Origin: Pirellulaceae bacterium
GTDB lineage: Bacteria; Planctomycetota; Planctomycetia; Pirellulales; Pirellulaceae
NCBI GenBank assembly: GCA_020846515.1
Contig: JADLDX010000557.1
Coordinates: forward strand, 1-5,840
DNA length: 5,840 bases
Reading direction: 5' to 3'
How positions within the stretch are numbered: position 1 is the stretch's first letter; the number at the start of each line of letters is the position of its first letter. The notes beneath the pieces were generated by a model. It searched no databases, was not told the DNA's origin, and worked only from the letters and a program-made list of their open reading frames with translations. Shown here one piece after another: positions 1-5,456 of the stretch. Position numbers and translations under genes: made by a program.

Positions 1-2
1 AA

Positions 3-884
3 GTGGTCAATCAGTGGAAGATCGATTTGCTCCTGCAACTGTATCACCAAACCGATTCGCACTTCCGTGATGACAAACCAGGCACGCGCTTCAGCAGTGA
101 AATAGAATCGCGACGTCAGCAACTGGTGGCTCTCATTCCCCAGAAAGCGGATGCTCAGTGGTGGCGAGAGCAAATCATGGCGCTGCCCATTGGGTACTTG
201 TTACGCACGCAGCCCAGCCAGATTGTGCAAGAGATCGCCAAATTGCAAACTCTCGATGGCGACCGCGCGATCGCTTGGGGACGATACTCTCCTCAGCAGC
301 GGGCAGTCGAGTACACGATTGCCCTCAAGCAGACCGGTGAACCGATTGGGACCTTCCATCGCATCACCGGATCGCTTTCCAGCCAGGGAATGCAAATTCT
401 GGCGGCCGAGATCCATACGCAACCGGGTGAAATCGCCTGGGACCGCTTCTTGGTTGAAGATACTGAATTCGAAGAAGCACCACCTGCCAGCCGCATCGAT
501 CAAGTTTGCCAAAAAATCGTCAAAGCCCTCGATCCTAGCGAACGCAATCCACCAACGTTTCCGCGCATCTGGCGCAATAGCAAGCACAAAGCGGCTGAAG
601 GTCTCAAGACCCAACCCACTCAAGTCCGCTTCGACAACACTACGTCCGACAAGCACACCATCATCACGCTATTCGCCTACGACCGGATGGGCCTGCTGTA
701 CGACGTGTCGAAGGTCATGTTTGATATGAAATTGGTATTACACTTTGCCAAAATCGGTACGCACCTGGATCAAGTCGTCGACGTGTTTTATGTCACGGAA
801 CTCAATGGCGCCAAGATTGACGAGAGCACGCGTCTGTACATGATTCGGCAGCGTCTGCTGCAAGCCGTGCAGGTTGGGAAATAA
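3..884 (+). CDS. glnD: [Protein-PII] uridylyltransferase / uridylyl-removing enzyme, C-terminal part (5' end outside window)
   Basis: GlnD is the cytoplasmic nitrogen sensor that adds UMP to PII proteins when glutamine is low and removes it when glutamine is high. About 293 residues are visible. The first 15 (VNQWKIDLLLQLY) match the W-K-x-x-LL-x-x-LY segment that closes the HD domain in this family. A first ACT domain follows at about residues 100-178 (ITGSLSSQGMQILAAEIHT), and a second at about 217-290, with DRMGLLYDVSKV, AKIGTHLDQVVDVFYVTE and a final IRQRLLQAV helix. This order, HD end then ACT then ACT, is typical of GlnD. Family members are usually 850-930 residues, so the nucleotidyltransferase and most of the HD domain lie to the left. 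The GTG at position 3 is therefore only the first in-window start-like codon, not a believable start. The C-terminus ends normally just after ACT2, so the 3' end looks intact. The inverted-repeat element at 886 begins one base past the stop. Confidence 0.9.
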   Translation: MVNQWKIDLLLQLYHQTDSHFRDDKPGTRFSSEIESRRQQLVALIPQKADAQWWREQIMALPIGYLLRTQPSQIVQEIAKLQTLDGDRAIAWGRYSPQQRAVEYTIALKQTGEPIGTFHRITGSLSSQGMQILAAEIHTQPGEIAWDRFLVEDTEFEEAPPASRIDQVCQKIVKALDPSERNPPTFPRIWRNSKHKAAEGLKTQPTQVRFDNTTSDKHTIITLFAYDRMGLLYDVSKVMFDMKLVLHFAKIGTHLDQVVDVFYVTELNGAKIDESTRLYMIRQRLLQAVQVGK

Positions 885-885
885 C

Positions 886-902
886 GGGGTCAGGTCTCAT
901 TT
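886..902 (+). repeat. Left 17-bp terminal inverted repeat
   Basis: GGGGTCAGGTCTCATTT, a perfect inverted match to 1028-1044. It starts one base after the glnD stop codon (882-884). Confidence 0.85.
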
Positions 903-1027
903 ATCGGCCGTAAACGAGAAGATGGGTACAGATTCAGACTAGCCCGAGTTGATCTGCGATGCGCTTGATCTTTACCAGCAAGGAGTTGACCTCGCGAGAA
1001 GTCGCGTTGACGGTCGCTGAGTCACGA

Positions 1028-1044
1028 AAATGAGACCTGACCCC
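1028..1044 (-). repeat. Right 17-bp terminal inverted repeat
   Basis: AAATGAGACCTGACCCC on the plus strand, a perfect reverse complement of 886-902 with no mismatch. Confidence 0.85.
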
Positions 1045-1287
1045 ATTTATCGAGAGACAGATTCTGCCTACGTCCTACATTTTATGCAAACAACGTCTTA
1101 CGCACCGCATGAGGGTGGCATCGACCTAATTTGTCTCTCTCGCGCTTGCTCATCGCTAACTGCCGCGCACACTTAGTTCGAGAGCACTCACGATACCCAC
1201 TGCGACACCAGCCTCGCAGTTTATGTGGTTCACGTTACCATGGATTTGGGTTAATTTCGTGGTGCCCTTTTTGATGCGATTTATGAT
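1045..1287. other. Non-coding stretch upstream of the secreted-protein gene
   Basis: I see no convincing gene here. A weak promoter-like pair, TTCACG (1229-1234) and TAATTT (1252-1257) with a 17-bp spacer, would start transcription near 1264 and give a leader of about 80 bases to the gene at 1343. The match to consensus is only 4/6 and 3/6, and planctomycete promoters are poorly defined, so this is a guess. A tiny frame, ATG-GAT-TTG-GGT-TAA, begins at 1240 but would precede that start site. Confidence 0.25.
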
Positions 1288-1315
1288 GCCGGGTCAATGG
1301 ATGGCCCGGCTTTTT
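1288..1315 (+). terminator. Terminator-like hairpin in the leader of the downstream gene
   Basis: GCCGGG (1288-1293) pairs with CCCGGC (1305-1310) around an 11-base loop and is followed directly by TTTTT (1311-1315). This has the form of a short intrinsic terminator on the plus strand. It ends 27 bases before the ATG at 1343, so it either stops read-through from the left (glnD or the repeat element) or sits inside the gene's own leader as an attenuator. No competing antiterminator is evident by eye. Confidence 0.5.
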
Positions 1316-1342
1316 CCCTCGCACCTTTAGGGTACCCAAGAC

Positions 1343-2359
1343 ATGAAGTTTTCGATCCTCGCGCTCGGTGCGGCGGTTGCCGGCATTTCTACAGAATGTT
1401 TGGCACAGCTCCAAATCGAATCGTCCTTTACACCTCGCTCCGCTGAAGCTCGCTTGGTCTCTCAGAACCAAGACTTCTTTGGAACGTTCAATTCTCCACA
1501 ACCGGATCCTCCGGCCGGCGAAGAAAACTCGGACTATTATGCCGAGTCCAATCCTCAAGCCGAGATCAGCGGTCAACCAGCGCCAGTTAGCCAACAAACG
1601 CAGCCTGAAAAGCCCGTAACCACCAATGCCGCCCCGGCGACAGACGCTGCTACCGACCGCGCAGTCAAAAAAGTCACCACAGGCGCGCCGCTGGAAGTGC
1701 TGGCCATGACGCCCGAGGTGGGCATGGTCCCAGTCTGTTGGGATAACAGTGGTTGCGTTACCCCCAATCCCGTCGCCAACTACATGATGATCAACTGGTG
1801 CACCAACGGATTGTGGGACACCTATCCTGCCTACCGCGCCCGTCAATGCGCTAAGATTCAACAGCAGTTGTACGGTCACAATCGCTATACCTGTGGCTGT
1901 GCAAGCTGCGGCAACGCGGGTGTGGTCGCAGGTCAAGCCGGTTGCAACTCCTGCGCAGCCAGCCCAAGCCAATGTGCCCAGAACGTCCGCCCAGGAGAGG
2001 CTCGCTTGACCGAAGCGCAATCGCAAAGTCTGCTTGCCTCGTCACCGGCCATCACATCGCCGTACGCAGGCGAATTGCAAGCCGGCCTACCAGCTCTGAA
2101 TCTGCCTGTTGCTCCACAAGGTTATGCACAACTATCCAACGGGATCCCAGATGTGCAGTTGACGACCACTCGTCTGCCCAATGGACCACCGGTGTTGCAA
2201 CTGCCCACCGACGTACCGACGGTCCCATATGGTACTGCCCCGCATGACGCTGGTGTGCCCGGCGTGCAACTTCCGCAACTGCCAAGTGTCCTGCCCGCCC
2301 TCCCGCTACCCGTGGCCAACCCTGTTGTCGCCAGCCGTCCAACGGCATCTCTTCGCTAA
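1343..2359 (+). CDS. Secreted Cys-rich and Pro-rich protein of unknown function
   Basis: I do not recognise this 338-residue protein. It opens with a Sec-type signal peptide: K2, a hydrophobic run from F3 to about I15, and a likely signal peptidase I cut after A21 (CLA|QLQ). C19 lies in STEC, which is not a good lipobox. Residues 50-118 are rich in Pro, Gln, Ala, Ser and Thr and are probably disordered. Residues 130-212 form the likely folded core with all ten mature cysteines (132, 138, 153, 169, 184, 186, 189, 201, 204, 211). It includes NYMMINWCTNGLWDTYPAYR and a CxCxxC cluster, then CxxC, suggesting disulfides or metal binding. The tail (about 230-338) is Pro/Leu-rich with degenerate VQL/LQLP units. 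The ATG is preceded only by a weak TAGGGT-like Shine-Dalgarno, but the signal peptide fits this start. The signal peptide and clustered cysteines favour this frame over the long opposite-strand frame. The next gene is convergent, so it is probably monocistronic. Confidence 0.75.
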   Translation: MKFSILALGAAVAGISTECLAQLQIESSFTPRSAEARLVSQNQDFFGTFNSPQPDPPAGEENSDYYAESNPQAEISGQPAPVSQQTQPEKPVTTNAAPATDAATDRAVKKVTTGAPLEVLAMTPEVGMVPVCWDNSGCVTPNPVANYMMINWCTNGLWDTYPAYRARQCAKIQQQLYGHNRYTCGCASCGNAGVVAGQAGCNSCAASPSQCAQNVRPGEARLTEAQSQSLLASSPAITSPYAGELQAGLPALNLPVAPQGYAQLSNGIPDVQLTTTRLPNGPPVLQLPTDVPTVPYGTAPHDAGVPGVQLPQLPSVLPALPLPVANPVVASRPTASLR

Positions 2360-2392
2360 TCCTACTGATCGCACCTGCGATAAACATTCTAT

Positions 2393-2425
2393 TTGCGGCG
2401 TTTGGCTCTCAGCCAAACGCCGCAA
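2393..2425. terminator. Perfect 15-bp hairpin with 3-base loop after the secreted-protein gene
   Basis: TTGCGGCGTTTGGCT (2393-2407) and AGCCAAACGCCGCAA (2411-2425) are exact reverse complements around the loop CTC. It lies 33 bases after the stop of the 1343-2359 gene. Neither strand has a T-tract right after the stem, so it is not a textbook intrinsic terminator. It may protect the mRNA 3' end, act as a symmetric transcription block between convergent genes, or be a dispersed palindrome. Confidence 0.55.
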
Positions 2426-2560
2426 CTCATTGATGGCCGGTGCCTTGCGATCGCAATTCGGTCGTTTTCTCTTCCACCGGCTAACCATTGAGCGACGAAA
2501 GTTCTTTTAGCCTTCAACCTGCCGCTGTCCGATAACATTAGTACCACGGATTGGGAGCAC

Positions 2561-2583
2561 GAAACGCACGGTGCACGCGTTTC
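2561..2583 (+). other. Small stem-loop upstream of the T9 terminator
   Basis: GAAACGC (2561-2567) pairs with GCGTTTC (2577-2583) around a 9-base loop that itself contains the palindrome GTGCAC (2571-2576). It ends 11 bases before the terminator stem at 2595. Together they would make a two-hairpin RNA 3' end. Confidence 0.35.
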
Positions 2584-2594
2584 ATGCGACTTAC

Positions 2595-2643
2595 AATGGT
2601 CATGATGTGACGATGGAGCGGCATGTCATGACCATTTTTTTTT
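2595..2643 (+). terminator. Intrinsic terminator with nine-T tract
   Basis: AATGGTCATGA (2595-2605) pairs perfectly with TCATGACCATT (2626-2636). The stem can extend inwards by four more pairs, two of them G-U, leaving a 12-base loop. The T-run is 2635-2643, overlapping the base of the stem. It works only on the plus strand; the minus strand has A's there. It lies 235 bases past the stop of the nearest plus-strand gene and 41 bases from the convergent rlmI stop. Confidence 0.7.
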
Positions 2644-2684
2644 GCGCTCTCGTCTCAGCATGTCGACGTACGTGGCTTCAGTTT

Positions 2685-3881
2685 TTAGACCAGCCGCCCA
2701 ATGATGCACTTGAGATACTCACTATCCTGACATGCGACTTCGAACGGATGGTCAAAATCTGCGCCGCGTTGCTCGATGACCTGAAAGGCTCGACCGCAAC
2801 GGCGAGCGCAGGCGCCCAATGTTCCTAGAAACTCTTCACGTGTCACGCGCCCGGAACAACTGCATGTCACCAATATGCCACCGGGCACCAACAGTTGCAT
2901 GGCCAACAGGTTCAGTCGGTGATAGGCTCGCAAGGCGGCCGATTTATGCTCGCGACTTCCAGCTAAGCGTGGTGGATCCAATACAATCGAATCAAATGTC
3001 TGGTTTTCCTTGCGCAATCGATCCAGTTCTTCAAAGCAGTCGCCCTGCAAGAACTTTATCTGCTCGAAGTTATTGAGCTTGGCATTCTCGGCAGCCTGCG
3101 CCAGTGCGCGCGTACTGGCATCGATGGCCAGGACTTCTTCCACATCGCCATGTTTACAGGCCGCTAACGCAAATCCACCCAAGTACGTGCAGACGTCCAG
3201 CATTCGTCCGCCAAGGTATTGGCCTGCCAGATACCGGTTGGTCCGCTGGTCTAGGTAGTAGCCAGTTTTCTGACCGGCTTCCAGGTCAAGCTGTAATTGC
3301 ACACCATACTCTTGGATGACCAAAGGACCTTCCGGAGCATGGCCGGTGATGAGGCTGCGCTGCGATGTCATGCCTTCGGCTTCAGCGATTTTGTCATCGA
3401 TTCTCAGCAGCACGCCCTCCAGCGCGTAGCGCTGGGTCAACCACCGGGCGATTGCAGGCAACCATCGATGCACGCCGGCAGCCGTGACTTGAATCACCGC
3501 GAATTTTCCAAAACGCTCGATCACCAGTCCGCTTAACCCATCGCCTTCGCTATTGACCAGTCGCACAGCGTCCAACTCGCCATGCTTGCGTTGCCAGAGA
3601 TCGCGCAGCCCGCAGGCCAGTGCCAATTGCTGTTGCACCCAATGTTCATCCAGCGGAGCATCGCTTGACCATTGATAAACGCGAACGCGAATGTGACTGG
3701 CTGGATTGTAGATACCTCGTCCAATCCAAGTGCCATCGATCAACATCAGGTCGACGATCGAACCAGGCTCCGGATGTATCGCCGGCTCGATGATTGATCT
3801 GTCCCATACCCAAGGATGGCGACTGGCCAGCACGTTGGCCTTTTCAGCACGAATATAGACAGGGGAATAGGGTGGATTCAT
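2685..3881 (-). CDS. rlmI: Class I SAM-dependent rRNA methyltransferase, RlmI-like (23S rRNA m5C1962)
   Basis: In E. coli RlmI methylates C1962 of 23S rRNA at carbon 5 using SAM. This 398-residue protein has the normal length (about 390-400). An N-terminal PUA-type RNA-binding domain covers about residues 7-75. The central domain carries RLVNSEGDGLSGLVIERFG (107-125) and GYYLDQR (207-213), both characteristic of the RlmI group. The Rossmann SAM site is DVCTYLGGF (229-237) with acidic D254 after the next strand. Motif IV is LDPPR (301-305) and motif VI is TCSCSG (339-344), where C342 aligns with the expected nucleophile. DVCTYLGGF replaces the more usual SYTGGF form, with L at the T position. 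The exact target base is inferred from family membership; related YwbD-type enzymes share the fold. The ATG at 3881 has no strong Shine-Dalgarno, but the PUA domain starts immediately after it, which supports it. The gene is convergent with the secreted-protein gene and stands alone, separated by 255 bases from the DUF1501 gene. Confidence 0.88.
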   Translation of the reverse strand: MNPPYSPVYIRAEKANVLASRHPWVWDRSIIEPAIHPEPGSIVDLMLIDGTWIGRGIYNPASHIRVRVYQWSSDAPLDEHWVQQQLALACGLRDLWQRKHGELDAVRLVNSEGDGLSGLVIERFGKFAVIQVTAAGVHRWLPAIARWLTQRYALEGVLLRIDDKIAEAEGMTSQRSLITGHAPEGPLVIQEYGVQLQLDLEAGQKTGYYLDQRTNRYLAGQYLGGRMLDVCTYLGGFALAACKHGDVEEVLAIDASTRALAQAAENAKLNNFEQIKFLQGDCFEELDRLRKENQTFDSIVLDPPRLAGSREHKSAALRAYHRLNLLAMQLLVPGGILVTCSCSGRVTREEFLGTLGACARRCGRAFQVIEQRGADFDHPFEVACQDSEYLKCIIGRLV

Positions 3882-3930
3882 GTGCCGGATGCAGGTTAGG
3901 GATGTCGAGAGTCTGCCTGGAATCCACTAA

Positions 3931-3939
3931 ACCATACCA
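3931..3939 (-). promoter_or_regulatory. Candidate extended -10 promoter for rlmI
   Basis: On the minus strand, TGGTATGGT (3939 to 3931) matches the extended -10 form TGnTATnnT. It would start transcription near 3924 and give a leader of about 40 bases before the ATG at 3881. No good -35 box is visible. Planctomycete promoters are poorly known, so this is tentative. Confidence 0.25.
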
Positions 3940-3997
3940 GATCACCATGCGTGCGTAAGGGTGCAGAGCAGGGCCCATCTCGCGCTACACCTCTACG

Positions 3998-4022
3998 TTG
4001 CAATCGCGACTTTGCAATCGCG
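3998..4022. repeat. Tandem 11-bp direct repeat upstream of rlmI
   Basis: TTGCAATCGCG occurs at 3998-4008 and again at 4012-4022, 14 bases start to start, in the gap between rlmI and the DUF1501 gene. It lies about 60 bases upstream of the candidate rlmI -10. It may be a paired regulator site or chance; no known regulator is identified. Confidence 0.35.
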
Positions 4023-4032
4023 TTACCCTTCA

Positions 4033-4061
4033 GGTCGGCCCTGTGAAAGCAGGGCTCGACC
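4033..4061. terminator. Bulged GC-rich hairpin downstream of the DUF1501 gene
   Basis: GGTCGGCCCTG (4033-4043) pairs with CAGGGCTCGACC (4050-4061): 11 base pairs, one bulged T at 4056, and a 6-base loop. It lies 76 bases past the DUF1501 stop on the minus strand, so it could mark the end of the DUF1553-DUF1501 transcript. There is no following T-tract, so Rho-dependent ending or an RNA-stabilising role is equally possible. Confidence 0.4.
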
Positions 4062-4136
4062 CTAGTGACACTTCCGATACAGCCAGAGAAATGGCGACGG
4101 CTTCGCAATCCGTGCCGCAGGCGTTGTCCACGGCAT

Positions 4137-5450
4137 TTAAGCGAACAGGGCGTTAATGACTTTTCCGTCGCGGACCAGCGTAATGGGGCGGCCGGTATCG
4201 GTGTCGAACTCCTGTTGGGGATCGATGCCCAGGTTCTGGTAGTACGAAGCGGCGACGTCGTCTGGTGTAATCGCATCGCCGGCTGGACCGGAGGCTGTAT
4301 CGTCGCTGGCCCCAATCACCTGCCCGCCGCGGAAGCTACCGCCGGCGGCCAACATGAACATACATCTTGGGTAATGATCGCGACCGCCTTCGGCCGAACG
4401 CGAATTGATCTTGGGGGTTCGACCAAATTCACCAGTAGTCAGCACCGCGGTGCTCGACAGGAGGCCACGTTGCTCTAACCCGGTGTACAGTGCCGACAGG
4501 CCGGCATCCAGTTCAGGCAGCAGTTTGGTGCTGAGCTTAGTAAAGTTGTCAGTGTGAGTGTCCCAACCGCCCAGCGACAAAGATACGAATCGCACGCCGG
4601 CTTCGATCAAGCGAATAGCCAACAAGCAACTCTGTGCAAAGGGCTGGGCTGGGAACTGATTGGCAAAGGTCGGAGATTCGCGACTGATATCGAACGCAGC
4701 CCTTGCTTCAGGACTGGTAATCATGGCAAAGGCTTTCTCCTGAAAGCGATCGAGTCCCATAACGAGTTGGTTATCGCTTTCAAAACCGCGGAACGTCTGA
4801 TCGAGGTCCTTGAGCAGGCTATGGCGTCGTTCAATCTGCTCGACGGTCATGCCGGCACCGAGGGAAATGCCGCGTACGCTATAGGGTTGATTGGCAGTCG
4901 GTACGCTGCCGGTGTTGAGCGGCGCGTACTGAATACCCAAAAAGCCGGCGCGCTGATTGCCCCGCGGGATGGCGACGAAGGGTGGAATATCTTGAGCGGT
5001 CGCCAGTTCTTTACTGACGACAGCCCCGTAGCCAGGGTACTCAAGCGAAGCCAGCGGGCGACTGCCAGTGTTGACGTATTCGCTCCCCAGGCGGTGCGCG
5101 GCCAACGTGTGGCTTACACCTCGAAGGATTGCATATTTGTCAGCGCAAGCAGCCAACTTGGGCAGATGCTCACTGATCTGAACACCGGGCACATTGGTAT
5201 CGATAGGTTTGAACTTGCCACGAATCTCACTGGGAGCTTCGGGTTTCAAATCAAATGTATCCAGGTGCGAGGGGCCACCATTGAGATCGATGAAGATGCC
5301 GGCCTGTGCGCCGCGTTTCTTTACCTGCCCCGCCTCTTCGGCACGCAGGAAGTCGGCGAGCGTAAAGCTGCCAGCAGCCAACGCGCCCACGCGCAGAAAA
5401 TCTCGACGTACAGTCCCTTCGCAGTTGCGATGCAGTCTCATATTACGCAT
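4137..5450 (-). CDS. DUF1501 family protein with twin-arginine signal
   Basis: DUF1501 proteins belong to the alkaline phosphatase/sulfatase superfamily and are abundant in Planctomycetes; their substrates are not established. The 437-residue length is usual. A Tat signal stands at the N-terminus: RRDFLR (15-20), then the hydrophobic VGALAAGSFTLADFL, with probable cleavage near residues 37-40, so the protein is exported folded. Conserved blocks in order are IDLNGGPSHLDTFDLKP (54-70), GGWDTHTDN (294-302), GEFGRTPKIN (340-349) and GRDHYP (356-361). Residues D64, D67, D297, H299, E341, D358 and H359 are candidate metal or catalytic ligands. The first ATG (5450) has AAGGA only one base upstream, too close to serve it. 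The second in-frame ATG (5441, Met4) has the same AAGGA 10 bases upstream and may be the true start; Tat motif and domain are unaffected. It follows the DUF1553 gene by 4 bases and is probably co-transcribed and translationally coupled. Confidence 0.9.
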   Translation of the reverse strand: MRNMRLHRNCEGTVRRDFLRVGALAAGSFTLADFLRAEEAGQVKKRGAQAGIFIDLNGGPSHLDTFDLKPEAPSEIRGKFKPIDTNVPGVQISEHLPKLAACADKYAILRGVSHTLAAHRLGSEYVNTGSRPLASLEYPGYGAVVSKELATAQDIPPFVAIPRGNQRAGFLGIQYAPLNTGSVPTANQPYSVRGISLGAGMTVEQIERRHSLLKDLDQTFRGFESDNQLVMGLDRFQEKAFAMITSPEARAAFDISRESPTFANQFPAQPFAQSCLLAIRLIEAGVRFVSLSLGGWDTHTDNFTKLSTKLLPELDAGLSALYTGLEQRGLLSSTAVLTTGEFGRTPKINSRSAEGGRDHYPRCMFMLAAGGSFRGGQVIGASDDTASGPAGDAITPDDVAASYYQNLGIDPQQEFDTDTGRPITLVRDGKVINALFA

Positions 5451-5451
5451 G

Positions 5452-5456
5452 TCCTT
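5452..5456 (-). promoter_or_regulatory. Shine-Dalgarno of the DUF1501 gene, overlapping the upstream stop codon
   Basis: On the minus strand AAGGA overlaps the TAA stop of the DUF1553 gene (5457-5455). Spacing is 1 base to the ATG at 5450 and 10 bases to the ATG at 5441, which favours the second ATG. The overlap with the stop suggests translational coupling. Confidence 0.5.

Larger units (their letters stand above)
886..1044. mobile_element. 159-bp element with perfect 17-bp terminal inverted repeats (MITE-like / dispersed repeat)
   Basis: The left end GGGGTCAGGTCTCATTT (886-902) is exactly the reverse complement of the right end at 1028-1044. The ends enclose 125 bp, and no complete transposase fits. 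The motif resembles GGGGTCAGGTCTCA-type ends that I recall as recurrent intergenic repeats in many bacterial genomes, some next to IS200/Y1-type (RAYT-like) transposases; that recollection is not verified here. On the minus strand the interior is open for about 30 codons (FRDSATVNATSREVNSLLVK..., ending near 992). This could be the tail of a lost coding region or chance. A 9-bp direct repeat, CATTTATCG, lies at 898-906 (inside the left end) and 1044-1052 (at the outer right edge). No classic target-site duplication is visible outside both ends. The inverted repeats could also pair in RNA and affect glnD transcript ends. Confidence 0.6.

Noticed and set aside
201..656. 151-codon minus-strand frame within glnD
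   Set aside because: It is antisense to the conserved ACT domains of GlnD and has no recognisable features.
1235..2026. 263-codon open frame on the minus strand opposite the secreted-protein gene
   Set aside because: The plus-strand frame has a clear signal peptide and organised cysteine and proline regions. The minus frame shows no recognisable domain, starts mid-gene and runs across the leader hairpin.
2445..2456. 12-bp palindrome TTGCGATCGCAA, similar to the HIP1 core of cyanobacteria
   Set aside because: It is one isolated copy in the window, and the other evidence points to a planctomycete. A palindrome this short occurs by chance.
2571..2828. 85-codon plus-strand frame with a short hydrophobic run
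   Set aside because: It runs straight through the T9 terminator and into the antisense of rlmI, so it is not a believable coding region.
3896..4315. 139-codon minus-strand frame across the rlmI-DUF1501 gap
   Set aside because: Half of it overlaps the 3' end of DUF1501 in another frame. It is rich in Arg, Pro and Ser with no motif. The intergenic half alone does not look like a gene.
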